Source: an uncultured Clostridia bacterium (GTDB lineage Bacteria > Bacillota > Clostridia > TANB77 > CAG-465). From it: DNA of 64,000 nt. Positions 7,973 to 17,601 of the stretch are shown one piece after another (positions within the stretch are counted from its first letter, which is position 1; the number at the start of each line of letters is the position of its first letter). The position numbers and the translations under genes were made by a program. A model generated the notes under the pieces. That model worked only from the letters and a program-made list of their open reading frames with translations, searched no databases and had not been told where the DNA came from. The stretch is from positions 1 to 64,000 of the forward strand of contig CAKPAG010000006.1 of assembly GCA_934132895.1 (NCBI GenBank), written 5' to 3'.

Positions 7973-8000
7973 AAAAACTTCCCCCTTCTTACAAGATTTT

Positions 8001-8519
8001 TTATTCTTCAATTACTTCTATTTTCGAAAAGTCCAAATCATATTCTGAGTTTATATATTTAACCACCTGTGTAACATCATCTAAAGAAGATGTATTTTCA
8101 TCAATTTTTGCAATACAAATTTTTAACTTATCAATGTTATATTGTTCTGTCAAAAACATATCTATTGTTTTGCAATTTATTCCTTTTTCTTCTAGTTTTG
8201 CCTTTATATCATTTTTCATATTTAGAGCAAAAGTTTCCCTTAAATTATCATCTCTTTTTTTATTATACATTTCTTCATCAACTGTAGAATTTTCATCCAT
8301 ATTTGACATACTTTCAATAGCTTCAGTTAAAGAAGCTTCAACGTCTTTATTCTTTAGTACATTTACTAAAGGTGAAACTATTGTTATTATAGTTATAACC
8401 CCAACAAGTGAGTATATGTACTTTTTTAAATTTGTTTTAGGAATAATAAGTTGTATAAATGTTACAAATATCCCCAAACAAAGCATCGCACTTACCCAAT
8501 TTTTAAATATTTCTACCAT
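8001..8519 (-). CDS. spoIIIAF: stage III sporulation protein AF
   Basis: A 172-residue protein with two N-terminal membrane helices (about residues 8-26 and 35-53, the second being SLVGVITIITIVSPLVNVLK), followed by a soluble domain ending in YINSEYDLDFSKIEVIEE. This is the usual SpoIIIAF arrangement. It belongs to the mother-cell membrane part of the SpoIIIA-SpoIIQ complex. It lies 56 nt after spoIIIAE and 28 nt before spoIIIAG. Confidence 0.92.
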   Translation of the reverse strand: MVEIFKNWVSAMLCLGIFVTFIQLIIPKTNLKKYIYSLVGVITIITIVSPLVNVLKNKDVEASLTEAIESMSNMDENSTVDEEMYNKKRDDNLRETFALNMKNDIKAKLEEKGINCKTIDMFLTEQYNIDKLKICIAKIDENTSSLDDVTQVVKYINSEYDLDFSKIEVIEE

Positions 8520-8575
8520 AATTTATCTCTCCTTTTTCTTTTGTTTAGATTTTATTTTTACTCTATTTTATTTTT

Positions 8576-9766
8576 TTATTTAACCACACTTCCTACCAAG
8601 TTTAATATTATTCCTGTAGATATAACAAAAAGAATAGTGATTCCTATTAAGACTCCTAGCAAGTTTTTGTATACATTTGCAAAAGATGATATAAATTTTA
8701 TGACATTTTCCTCTTTACAAATAGGTTCCATCAAAGCTGAAAGTATACTGTATATAGCTACTACTCCTATTATTTTTATAACTGGTACTATAGCTACTAT
8801 TATAACGGATAAAATTCCAAGTGTTCCTCCTACTTTACCTATTACCTGAGTAGCTCCTACTACACTTTCAAAACTATCAGAAAAAAACTTACCAACAACT
8901 GGTACAAAATTTGATACCGCACTTTGAGTGGTCTTTACTGCAAGTGTATCAACTGAAGCAGTTAAATTTGTTTCCAAAGCCAGAACTCCTAGAAAAAATG
9001 TTAAAAGTACTCCTACTATCCATATTGCACTAGAAGAAAAAAGCTTAGAAGTTTTACTAAAGCTTAAATTTTCAGATATTGCAGATATTACATTTATTGC
9101 AACTGATATACTAAAAAATGGCACTACTACATAATTTACAATAAACCCTACTGCACTTGCTACAAATAATAACATTGGTTCAATTATACCAGTTGAAGTT
9201 ATTGCTCCTGTAGATATTAATATTGCCATTAAAAATGGAGATATTATTTGCATTAAAGTAGTAAGAGTTCCTATTACATTTTTAAACATTGTAATTATAT
9301 CCACAAAACTTGTTATAGCTATAACAGCTATAGCTGCAAAGCATGCCAGATGTGCAATTTTGGTTACATCAGATTTTTTTTCAAGTTCAATACTTGAAAT
9401 TACAGCCATTAAAAGAGTTACTAAATATATTGATATTCCGCCTTTAAAGCTTGTCATCATCTCTTTTAAAAAAAATGATAAAAGCTTACAAACTATATTT
9501 TTATAATCTATATTATTAGTTTTTATTAAAGACGTAGCAATATCTTCAAATTCTATCCCATCTATTCCAAACTCCTTTACGCTATCATTTACTTTTTCTA
9601 TGTATTCATCTATCCCAACATCTTTTTCTATATTTGCTTTAACAGTTTCACCTACATTTTCACTTTCCATATTTTCTGCAAATATGCATGAATTAAAAAG
9701 TGTAGTTTGAAAACAGATTAACAAAAAAATGTATATAATAATTTTTCTAATTTTTATTCTTACCAT
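8576..9766 (-). CDS. spoIIIAE: stage III sporulation protein AE
   Basis: A 396-residue polytopic membrane protein with an N-terminal signal-like helix (IIIYIFLLICFQTTLFNSC) and about seven further hydrophobic segments, including the conserved GGTLGILSVIIVAIVPVIKI and the C-terminal LLGVLIGITILFVISTGIIL. SpoIIIAE is the largest integral protein of the forespore channel complex. It begins 3 nt after spoIIIAD. Confidence 0.95.
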   Translation of the reverse strand: MVRIKIRKIIIYIFLLICFQTTLFNSCIFAENMESENVGETVKANIEKDVGIDEYIEKVNDSVKEFGIDGIEFEDIATSLIKTNNIDYKNIVCKLLSFFLKEMMTSFKGGISIYLVTLLMAVISSIELEKKSDVTKIAHLACFAAIAVIAITSFVDIITMFKNVIGTLTTLMQIISPFLMAILISTGAITSTGIIEPMLLFVASAVGFIVNYVVVPFFSISVAINVISAISENLSFSKTSKLFSSSAIWIVGVLLTFFLGVLALETNLTASVDTLAVKTTQSAVSNFVPVVGKFFSDSFESVVGATQVIGKVGGTLGILSVIIVAIVPVIKIIGVVAIYSILSALMEPICKEENVIKFISSFANVYKNLLGVLIGITILFVISTGIILNLVGSVVK

Positions 9767-9769
9767 TTC

Positions 9770-10162
9770 TTATACCAATCCTGTTAATACATTTACAAGT
9801 GTTGCAATAAGAGGAAGTGATAAAGATACTATAATTACTTTGCCAGCCAGTTCAAGTTTAGTAGCTATAGCACTTTGTCCAGCATCTATGCAAATATTTT
9901 TTCCAAACTCAACTAAATATGCAATACCCGTTATTTTTAAAATTATTACTAGAAATTCTTTATTTATTCCTGAACTTTCAATTAAAGCATTAAGCATATC
10001 TACAATCGGAGTTATTTTAGATATAGTAAATAAAAGTATACATACACCAGCTGCTATTGAAAGAACTAGTCCAATCTCTTTTTTCTCATTATTTAACATT
10101 ACTATCAAAATAGTAGCAATAATAGCAAAGCCAAGAATCTTAAATACTTCCACCTTTATCAC
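9770..10162 (-). CDS. spoIIIAD: stage III sporulation protein AD
   Basis: A 130-residue protein with four hydrophobic segments and the family pattern KILGFAIIATILIVML... KEIGLVLSIAAGVCILLF... ELAGKVIIVSLSLPLI. It is a small integral component of the SpoIIIA complex, related to SpoIIIAC. It directly abuts spoIIIAC without spacer. Confidence 0.94.
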   Translation of the reverse strand: MIKVEVFKILGFAIIATILIVMLNNEKKEIGLVLSIAAGVCILLFTISKITPIVDMLNALIESSGINKEFLVIILKITGIAYLVEFGKNICIDAGQSAIATKLELAGKVIIVSLSLPLIATLVNVLTGLV

Positions 10163-10357
10163 CTACAATCCAAAAACGGTTCTTACAGTTTCAAAAAGAT
10201 TGCTAATTTGGGTTATTACAAGCATTAATACTATTATAAGGCCAGTAAGAGTCGTCATCATCGCTTGATCTTCTCTTCCAGCTTTAGTTAATACTTGATT
10301 TAATACAGCTACTAAAATTCCAATTCCTGCTATTTTAAACAACAAATCTATATCCAT
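10163..10357 (-). CDS. spoIIIAC: stage III sporulation protein AC
   Basis: A 64-residue protein with two membrane helices (LLFKIAGIGILVAVLNQVL and TTLTGLIIVLMLVITQIS) separated by KAGREDQAMM, a pattern typical of SpoIIIAC. It is a component of the SpoIIIA channel complex. It follows spoIIIAB by 13 nt with an AAGGAGG ribosome site. Confidence 0.95.
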   Translation of the reverse strand: MDIDLLFKIAGIGILVAVLNQVLTKAGREDQAMMTTLTGLIIVLMLVITQISNLFETVRTVFGL

Positions 10358-10370
10358 AAAATTTGCCTCC

Positions 10371-10889
10371 TTAAATACAAATTATTACAATCATAATTCC
10401 AGCAATAGCTCCTACCGTTTTATATAACTTAGAATTTTTTAGTTTTATATCATTTGCCTCTTTAATTTGGTTTTCTATTATATTTATTCCATTTTCTATT
10501 ATATTAATTTGGCCTTCTAAATCAGTCCTTCCAAGATTTTTAAGAGTTGAAATAAATACATTTTTATCATAGTCTGTTATCTCTTTTATATCTGATATAT
10601 TTTTTACTATACTTTGATCTATTAAATATTCATTTTCTAAATTTAGCATATCAACAACAATTATCCCCATTTTATCTTTCAAAGAAGTAATAAGTTTTTG
10701 CCTTGCAGATTCATATGCGTTTGGTAAAATACTTAGCATGTATTTAATTTCATTTTCAACAAGTCCTAAAAAAGTCACCATGTCTCTTAATATATATTCT
10801 CTAGATTTTAAAGCCTTTGACTTATATATTCCTATATATGAACATCCTGCTATAATACCAATTGAAATAACAAATTTAAAAAATACCAT
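10371..10889 (-). CDS. spoIIIAB: stage III sporulation protein AB
   Basis: A 172-residue protein from ATG 10889 (AAGGAGAAGG just upstream; a longer 187-codon frame is rejected). It has membrane helices at each end (FKFVISIGIIAGCSYIGIY and KTVGAIAGIMIVIICI) around a helical cytosolic domain resembling T2SS protein F halves (REYILRDMVTFLGLVENEI). It is part of the SpoIIIA complex. It is separated from spoIIIAA by about 160 nt that contain a strong hairpin. Confidence 0.92.
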   Translation of the reverse strand: MVFFKFVISIGIIAGCSYIGIYKSKALKSREYILRDMVTFLGLVENEIKYMLSILPNAYESARQKLITSLKDKMGIIVVDMLNLENEYLIDQSIVKNISDIKEITDYDKNVFISTLKNLGRTDLEGQINIIENGINIIENQIKEANDIKLKNSKLYKTVGAIAGIMIVIICI

Positions 10890-10999
10890 AACCTTCTCCT
10901 TTATTTTCATTATCATTTTAAACCAAAAAAGCAAAAATATTTGTAGAAAAATATTCTTCTCTTAAGTTTTTTTTGACTAGTTTTAGCAAAATTTAGGAA

Positions 11000-11042
11000 A
11001 GAAAAAGTAGTACTTAAATTAACAAATAAGTACTACTTTTTT
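11000..11042 (-). terminator. strong hairpin between spoIIIAA and spoIIIAB
   Basis: A 14-bp perfect stem AAAAGTAGTACTTA/TAAGTACTACTTTT with a 10-nt loop and T-rich flanks on both strands. It would act as an intrinsic terminator on the minus strand after spoIIIAA, or as a processing or attenuation site. Confidence 0.8.
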
Positions 11043-11047
11043 CCTTT

Positions 11048-11974
11048 TTATATTGCTTTTTTTAGTATATTTTCACCTTTCAAATCACATATTTTTTCAA
11101 TAGTTCCCACACCCTTTTTCCTTGATAAGATAATAGCCACACTAAAAATTCCGTCATTTAACAGTTTCTTTATCTCTTCTTTTTTGTATACATCACTAAT
11201 ATCATTTCCATGCATTGTAAATACAAGATTTACTCCACTAGAATTAGCATATTTAATTGCTTCAAAATCTTCTTTTCCTCCTATTTCATCTGTTGCAATA
11301 ACATCAATTCCCATGCTTCTTACAAGCATCTGCATACCAATACTTTTAGGTACATTCGACATTATATCTGTTCTTAAACCCACATCTAGGTTAGGAATTC
11401 CTAAAGATACAGCAGCAATTTCTCCTCTTTCATCTACTAGTCCCACATTTTTTCCTTTAAAATTTAAAATTTTTGCTCCACTACTTATTTGTCTTACTAT
11501 ATCTCTTAAAATAGTAGTTTTTCCACATCCAGGAGGCGATATTATAATGGTATTTTGTACATTTCCATTATTTACAATATATGGCATAACCTTATCTGCC
11601 ACCCCAATTAATTGTCTTGCTACTCTTATATTCATGCTATTTATATTTTTTATATTCTTAATCTTAGCATTTTCTATTACTACTTCTCCACAAATTCCAA
11701 TTCTATGCCCTCCATTTATAACGACAAAACCATTATTTATTTCATTTTGAATTGCATAAATAGAATTTTTAGAAACTTTAACAAGAATATCTAACATATC
11801 TTTTAAGTTTACAATATAATCTACCTCTACTTCTACATCTGAAGTTACTAATAATATATTTCTGCCTACTCTTAGTCTTATCTCAGTTATATTTGTAGTT
11901 GAACCTATTTTTTTTATTTTTTCTAACATACTAATAGGTAATACTTTATATATTTCTTCTAACATTGCTTTCAC
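11048..11974 (-). CDS. spoIIIAA: stage III sporulation protein AA, ATPase
   Basis: A 308-residue ATPase of the secretion/FtsK-like superfamily. The Walker A motif is visible as SPPGCGKTTILRDIVR (about residue 167), the Walker B region as GLVDERGEIA, followed by the SpoIIIAA-type segments LGIPNLDVGLRTDIM and GIDVIATDEIGGKEDFEAI. It powers the SpoIIIA-SpoIIQ channel from the mother cell. It is the first gene of the operon. The 70 nt upstream are extremely AT-rich; a SigE-like promoter is expected but not clear. Confidence 0.95.
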   Translation of the reverse strand: MKAMLEEIYKVLPISMLEKIKKIGSTTNITEIRLRVGRNILLVTSDVEVEVDYIVNLKDMLDILVKVSKNSIYAIQNEINNGFVVINGGHRIGICGEVVIENAKIKNIKNINSMNIRVARQLIGVADKVMPYIVNNGNVQNTIIISPPGCGKTTILRDIVRQISSGAKILNFKGKNVGLVDERGEIAAVSLGIPNLDVGLRTDIMSNVPKSIGMQMLVRSMGIDVIATDEIGGKEDFEAIKYANSSGVNLVFTMHGNDISDVYKKEEIKKLLNDGIFSVAIILSRKKGVGTIEKICDLKGENILKKAI

Positions 11975-12044
11975 CTATTATATTTATATTATATATTAAT
12001 AAAAATATTTGTCAGATTATATATTAAATACGAGATTGTTTTGA

Positions 12045-12088
12045 CGAAAAAATAGAAAAAGTTAAAAGAGGTTATTTTAACCTTTTTA
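12045..12088 (-). terminator. probable terminator after rloB-like gene
   Basis: Minus-strand hairpin AAAAGGTTA-AAA-TAACCTCTTTT, followed by a T-rich stretch (AACTTTTTCTATTTTTTCG). Stem is short. Confidence 0.5.
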
Positions 12089-12108
12089 TACTCTTCCTAT
12101 TTATACAA

Positions 12109-12738
12109 TTATTCATTATTTCTTACTATTAACTCTTCTACTATTTTATATACACTACTATGGGGATTACACTTTTCACTATCTAAAATTTTCCCTAATT
12201 TTAATTGATAAGATTCAAGTTTTTTAGCATTTTTTATTGCCTGATTAGTTAAATCTTTAATTATTAAATATGTATTATCTTTCTTTAAATAATTAGGTAT
12301 GTATTTCTTTAACTCCTCCTGTAATTCACTATTTGTAGCAAATGTTTTGGTAGTAAATCCAAAGTGCAATAGGAACCACACTTCAAAAGTAGGAGTTGAA
12401 GTAATTATCTCAATACCACTTTCTTTTGCTAATTTTTTAGCCGCATCTATTTGATCATTTTTATTTTGACCAACATCCGTATCAAATACTGCATAAATCT
12501 TATCGTTTTCTTCCACTTCTATCTCACTATGAATAAAATTAATCAGTTCTTGTACAATTCCTTTGGGATCAGTACTATTACCTCTCGAAAATTTAATAAT
12601 ACACTTTCTACTATTAAAGTTTCTAAAATATATCTTTTCAGTTTTATTATTTCCTTCACACCCAATTATAACAAAAGGATTCCTTTTCCTTTTTTCAGTA
12701 TTTCTTTTTCTTTGATTAAATTTTCTTACTCCTGCCAT
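12109..12738 (-). CDS. RloB-like protein (TOPRIM-type), partner of AAA ATPase
   Basis: A 209-residue protein that begins with a basic tail and continues with the RloB family pattern: PFVIIGCEGNNKTEKIYF, then YAVFDTDVGQN (acidic DxD) and TPTFEVWFLLHFG. RloB proteins adopt a TOPRIM-like fold with metal-binding acidic residues and are usually encoded with an AAA ATPase (RloA); similar pairs occur in abortive-infection and anti-phage systems such as AbiL. The start overlaps the ATPase stop by 13 nt with no strong ribosome site, indicating coupling. Nuclease activity and a defence role are inferred. Confidence 0.82.
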   Translation of the reverse strand: MAGVRKFNQRKRNTEKRKRNPFVIIGCEGNNKTEKIYFRNFNSRKCIIKFSRGNSTDPKGIVQELINFIHSEIEVEENDKIYAVFDTDVGQNKNDQIDAAKKLAKESGIEIITSTPTFEVWFLLHFGFTTKTFATNSELQEELKKYIPNYLKKDNTYLIIKDLTNQAIKNAKKLESYQLKLGKILDSEKCNPHSSVYKIVEELIVRNNE

Positions 12739-14009
12739 ATGTTATTTTCAACTGCTACAAAAGGGATCGCCCCATATCTTCCATTCAAATATCCTTTTTG
12801 AATGTTTTCTGTTTTTCTTACAGAAAAATCGTCCAATGGATATAATTCTGTAGCCCCTTTCTTTTGATCTTTTTCAGCAAACCATATTTGATCCCTTCTA
12901 AATAAGTCTAGTGACAACAAATTAGTGTCGTGTGTGTTAAATATTAACTGAGCATTTTTTTTGTTTATTTCTGAATTGTGAAAAAATTTAATTATCATTT
13001 CAACCAAATTAGGATGTAAACTTTTTTCTATTTCATCTATTGCTATAACCTTTCCATTTTCAAATGCATTTTTTAATAATGGTGCCATTGAAAAAAGTAT
13101 TCGCGTACCTGATGATTCATTATTAAAATTTAACTCAAACACTGTAGGTTTTCCATTTTTATCTATTACTTCATGAGCCATAGTTATACTTTTAATTATT
13201 TTTGCTTTAGGCATGATCATATTAGGAGAAATATTGATATTATTTAGTTGCATTAGTATATTATTTTCTATTTCTTTTTCTTCAATTTCAACATTATAAT
13301 CTTTGATAACAATATCTGATTCTTCTAGCAATCTTAGAGTAAATTTTTTTAAACTTTCATTTTCATCATTATCATATGCTTCCAAAGAAAAGGGCGTTAA
13401 TTCCATTCCCCCAGAATATGTGTCTATCATTTTCGCAAACCATAGATATGGTTTTTTAGTTTTATCATAATTCCAAGTAGTAGCTGTAGCCAAAAACAAT
13501 TTATTGTCTAAATTTTGATTTTTAATTGAGTTAAGTTTTCCCTCATCTGACTGTAAAAATTTATATTCACTACAATTAGTCCTTTCAAATATTCTTGTTG
13601 CTTTGGCAGATAAAAACTGATATAAATATTCCTCATATACCCTCTCTTTATCTGCTTTAAAGCCATATACATATTTTGTTGAATCAACATAAAAAATAAA
13701 TTCAAATTCACATGGACTATTTTTTGATTCATTATCAAAAGCAAAAGGTTCCATTTGAGATAATTTTTCTCCTGGCTGTCTACTATTAGATAATCTCACC
13801 ATCATTACTGCGGCAGAAATAGCATTAATCAAGTTAGTTTTTCCAGATGCATTTGCTCCATATAAAGCTGTTGTTTTTAATACTCTTTCTTTAGATCCAT
13901 TTAAAGTAACAACATTATTAATGTTCTCTTCTCCTAAGCCTGCCTCCATACTAAAATCTTGCTTCTCTTTAAATGACATGAAATTTTTTACACTAAACTG
14001 AATTAACAT
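12726..14009 (-). CDS. AAA_15/AAA_21 family ATPase (RloA/AbiL-like)
   Basis: About 427 residues from ATG 14009, which has AGAGGTGA just upstream; a 9-codon extension would start within the promoter. The N-terminus IQFSVKNFMSFKEKQDFSME and the Walker A ALYGANASGKTNLI are typical of OLD/ABC-like ATPases, with a signature-like segment NNESSGTRILFS and a Walker B VIAIDEIEKSLHP, then NTHDTNLL. This is the sensor/ATPase half of two-gene defence modules with a TOPRIM effector. The gene has its own sigma-A promoter and is followed directly by the rloB-like gene. Confidence 0.87.
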   Translation of the reverse strand: MLIQFSVKNFMSFKEKQDFSMEAGLGEENINNVVTLNGSKERVLKTTALYGANASGKTNLINAISAAVMMVRLSNSRQPGEKLSQMEPFAFDNESKNSPCEFEFIFYVDSTKYVYGFKADKERVYEEYLYQFLSAKATRIFERTNCSEYKFLQSDEGKLNSIKNQNLDNKLFLATATTWNYDKTKKPYLWFAKMIDTYSGGMELTPFSLEAYDNDENESLKKFTLRLLEESDIVIKDYNVEIEEKEIENNILMQLNNINISPNMIMPKAKIIKSITMAHEVIDKNGKPTVFELNFNNESSGTRILFSMAPLLKNAFENGKVIAIDEIEKSLHPNLVEMIIKFFHNSEINKKNAQLIFNTHDTNLLSLDLFRRDQIWFAEKDQKKGATELYPLDDFSVRKTENIQKGYLNGRYGAIPFVAVENNIWQE

Positions 14010-14027
14010 AAAATCACCTCTTACTAT

Positions 14028-14055
14028 ATTATACACTTTTTCTAAAAAAATGCAA
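14028..14055 (-). promoter_or_regulatory. promoter of the ATPase-RloB pair
   Basis: TTGCAT (14050-14055), 16 nt, TATAAT (14028-14033), minus strand, 18 nt before the start codon. Confidence 0.65.
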
Positions 14056-14127
14056 CTGTATTTTATTAATATTTTAAGCTTTTATGCATTTTTTATTCAT
14101 TTTTAGTAAAAATAATATGATAATAAA

Positions 14128-17100
14128 CTAATTTTCAAATAATTTCATTATTTCTTCTTTAGACATATTGGAAATAAAAGTTTCACCTGGCTTTATTACA
14201 TTTTCAGTCAATTTCATTTTAGCTTCCTGTAATTTTTTTACCTTTTCTTCTATACTATGTTCTGTTATAAGAGAAAAAACTTGTACATTTTTTCTTTGCC
14301 CTATTCTATATGCTCTATCTGTTGCTTGATTTTGCACTGATAAATTCCACCATGGATCAAAATGAATTACTATATCAGCACCAATTAAATTAAGTCCTGT
14401 TCCTCCAGCCTTTAATGATACTAAAAATACACACATTTCTTCATCTTTGTTAAATCTATCTACCATTTCAACTCTAGTGTCAGCTTTGGTTTTTCCAGTT
14501 AATTCATAATATTTTATATTCCTTTTTTCTAATTCTTTCTTCATTATTTCAAACATAGATACAAATTGAGAAAATACGAGTATTTTATGCTTAGAATTAT
14601 ATGCATCTTCTATAAGCTGAATACATTGATTTAATTTTGCACTTTCACCATCATAGTTTTCTAAAAATAGTGATGGATGGCAACATATCTGTCTAAGTCT
14701 AGTTATAACAGCTAATATCTTCATTTGGCTTTTTTCCATACCATTCTCATTTATTTCTTTTTCAAGTTCTCGTTTAGCTTCTTTTAAATATACTCTATAT
14801 ACTTTTTCCTGGCTTTCCTCCATAGCATTATACATTACAGTTTCTGTCTTATCTGGTAATTCTTTTAATACTTCTTTTTTGGTTCTTCTAAGTATAAATG
14901 GTGCAACTACTTTACTTAAAACTTCTAATACTTTTTTATCTTCATCTTTTACAATTTTAGTTTCATATCTTTCTTTAAATTTACTATATGTAAATAAATA
15001 ACCTGGCATACAAAAATCAAAAATTGACCAAAGCTCTGCAAGTGAATTTTCCATAGGCGTTCCAGTAAGAGCAAATTTGGTTTTTCCTTTTAAACATTTA
15101 AGTGCTTTAGCATTTTTAGTATTGTTATTTTTTATATATTGTGCTTCATCTGCTATTATATACCTAAAGTTAATATCTTTATATTCTTCTATATCTCTTT
15201 TTAATAAATCATATGAAGTTACAATTACGTCATATTTTAAAGCATTTTCTATTTTAAATTTTCTTTTATTTGCACTTCCATTTACCACTAATACTTTTAT
15301 ATTTGGTGCAAATTTATTTATTTCTTTTTCCCAGTTTATATATAGTGAACTTGGGCAAATAACAATAGAAGTTGTGTCCTTTTCATCTTTTTTCTTATTT
15401 TCTCTTACATCTTCCAAAAGAGCTATTACTTGTAATGTTTTTCCAAGTCCCATATCATCTGCAAGTATTCCACCAAATCCACAGTTATCTAATGTTTTAA
15501 GCCAATTATATCCATTTTTTTGGTACTCTCTTAAGATTTTATCCATGCTTTTTGGTACTTTTATATCCATATCAAAAGCTTGATTCATATTTCTTATTAT
15601 TTCTTTAAAACTGTTTTCTTTTACTGATGCTATATCATCACTTTTATTAAGTACATCATTTAGGTACATAGCTCTATACTTAGGTACTTTTATTTTTTTC
15701 ATAGCTATATCTTTATCACTTATTCCTAAGTTATCAGCTATATCTACAAGTGTATCTATTCCAGAAAAATCAATATCTACGAAGCTTCCATCTTTTAATC
15801 TATAGTATTTTTTCTTTAACCTATAGCTTTTTATAACATCAATTAATTCTTCTTCATCAAATCCCAAATCATAAGTTTCAATTTCTAATAAATCATTTTT
15901 TATTCTAACTCCTAAACTAACATTTTTAGGCCTTATGATATTTTTACTTTTAAATTTATCAGTTACTAAAACCTCATATTTTTCCATAAGAGTGTTTATA
16001 CCATTTAGCATGAATTCATATATATCATTATTATCATCTATATATAACTTTCCATTTTCATTATTTAACTTAAAATTATTCTGATTTAAAATATCTACCA
16101 ATTTCTCTTCAGACATTTTATTTCTATTAATATTTAATATATCTTCACTTTTTTGTTCTAAAAATGGATTAAACTCTTTATTTCCATATATAAATTTCAC
16201 ATCTGCCACAATATTATACTTTTCATCAACATCAAGGTATATTTTAACCCCTAGCTTTTCTGCACTATACTTCTTTATAACATCATTTTCATAACTCATA
16301 CCTAATTTTTTCTCTAAATTTGGTACCATATATTCACAAAAATTAGTAGCTTGCTCTAATGGAATTTTTACTAAAATAGATTTGGCTTCAAAACTTACTT
16401 TTAAAAAAGGTAATACTGATTTTGAAAATTCTTCACTACATCTAAATAGTTTACCTTTATACAAAATATAATTATATAATTGTCCATAGTATATATAAAA
16501 TTCATCATCAGTTTGTTTTATTATTTCAATGTTTCCATCATTTTCCTTTACCACAAAATCAATTACAGGGTCACAATTTACAAAAGTAATTTCATTTGAG
16601 AAATAATATCCTGAAATATTAATTTTTTGGTTTTCATACATTTCAAAAAATTCGTCTAAACATTTATATTTTAAATCTAAATTTTCTGCTAAATTTTTAT
16701 TAAGAGAATTGTCAGCTCCTTTACAAAAGAATTTATTATATTCATTTGCTTTAGTTATTAAAAACTCAGCTACTCTTTTATTTTCATCACAAATCTTAGA
16801 TACATCATATATAAATTTTAAAGATTTTCCATATTTTATTTCTCTTTTTTTAAAACACAGATTTGCAAACTCATATATATCTTTTATCTTATACATTTTA
16901 TCAATCCCTATTTTAAATTTGACTGATAAATTAGAATAATTAAAGCCATCTATTTCAAGTTCTGGTTCTACTTTTATCTTTCCATCTAAAGAAGTATCTT
17001 TGTAATTTATCTCTTCATAGTATCTTAAAAGTTCTGAAGCTTTTATTGCATCTAAATTTCTAAAAAAGATTTGCATAGAATTTTCTTCTCTATCTACGCT

Positions 17101-17511
17101 TTTAACTGTAGTATTATTATTTGCCAGCCTTACTTTTTCATAGTAGTTTATTTTTAAGTTATCTTTTAAATTAGTACTATTTTTGAAATTAACATACTTT
17201 TGATAGTACACATATATATCGAAAAGTGCTGCTATAATATGTTTGCATGGTATTCTTTTATTAAAATATTCATTACAACCACAATTATATTTTAGAGAAC
17301 TTGAATTTTTATTTTTTTCTCTACTTACACTAACTAAAAAATTCTTGTTATCTTCTACTACATCTAATACTTCAAATTGTTTTTCAGATGTATAATCTAC
17401 ATGTGAAATACTCACTTTACTTTGTTCAAATAATTTTTTGCCATGCTTTGTTACATCTTCTCCAGAAAGAAGAAGTATTTTATTTATTTCATTTGGAGAA
17501 ATTAGCATCAT
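14128..17511 (-). CDS. SNF2/Swi2-family DNA helicase with SWIM zinc finger
   Basis: About 1127 residues. ATG 17511 is preferred over a GTG two codons earlier, since the AAAGGTG ribosome site would overlap the GTG. An N-terminal SWIM finger is seen (CGCNEYFNKRIPCKH, about residue 80), then a long helical region and a C-terminal SNF2 motor: motif I DDMGLGKTLQVIAL, motif II DEAQYI, motif III LTGTPMENS, motif V SLKAGGTGLNL and motif VI QATDRAYRIGQ. This architecture is common in Firmicutes RapA/HepA-like translocases acting on DNA-bound complexes. It lies downstream of dinB, separated by about 90 nt. Confidence 0.92.
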   Translation of the reverse strand: MMLISPNEINKILLLSGEDVTKHGKKLFEQSKVSISHVDYTSEKQFEVLDVVEDNKNFLVSVSREKNKNSSSLKYNCGCNEYFNKRIPCKHIIAALFDIYVYYQKYVNFKNSTNLKDNLKINYYEKVRLANNNTTVKSVDREENSMQIFFRNLDAIKASELLRYYEEINYKDTSLDGKIKVEPELEIDGFNYSNLSVKFKIGIDKMYKIKDIYEFANLCFKKREIKYGKSLKFIYDVSKICDENKRVAEFLITKANEYNKFFCKGADNSLNKNLAENLDLKYKCLDEFFEMYENQKINISGYYFSNEITFVNCDPVIDFVVKENDGNIEIIKQTDDEFYIYYGQLYNYILYKGKLFRCSEEFSKSVLPFLKVSFEAKSILVKIPLEQATNFCEYMVPNLEKKLGMSYENDVIKKYSAEKLGVKIYLDVDEKYNIVADVKFIYGNKEFNPFLEQKSEDILNINRNKMSEEKLVDILNQNNFKLNNENGKLYIDDNNDIYEFMLNGINTLMEKYEVLVTDKFKSKNIIRPKNVSLGVRIKNDLLEIETYDLGFDEEELIDVIKSYRLKKKYYRLKDGSFVDIDFSGIDTLVDIADNLGISDKDIAMKKIKVPKYRAMYLNDVLNKSDDIASVKENSFKEIIRNMNQAFDMDIKVPKSMDKILREYQKNGYNWLKTLDNCGFGGILADDMGLGKTLQVIALLEDVRENKKKDEKDTTSIVICPSSLYINWEKEINKFAPNIKVLVVNGSANKRKFKIENALKYDVIVTSYDLLKRDIEEYKDINFRYIIADEAQYIKNNNTKNAKALKCLKGKTKFALTGTPMENSLAELWSIFDFCMPGYLFTYSKFKERYETKIVKDEDKKVLEVLSKVVAPFILRRTKKEVLKELPDKTETVMYNAMEESQEKVYRVYLKEAKRELEKEINENGMEKSQMKILAVITRLRQICCHPSLFLENYDGESAKLNQCIQLIEDAYNSKHKILVFSQFVSMFEIMKKELEKRNIKYYELTGKTKADTRVEMVDRFNKDEEMCVFLVSLKAGGTGLNLIGADIVIHFDPWWNLSVQNQATDRAYRIGQRKNVQVFSLITEHSIEEKVKKLQEAKMKLTENVIKPGETFISNMSKEEIMKLFEN

Positions 17512-17601
17512 TTTCACCTTTTTCCTTTTTATTTACTTTGTATACATAATATACCCATTCTTAATATTATATAATCTGAAATAATAGTTGTCAATCTTTT
17601 T

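Noticed and set aside
12001..12060. SigE promoter for spoIIIAA
   Set aside because: Expected from biology, and AAATATT is present, but no convincing -10 can be picked in this AT-rich stretch.
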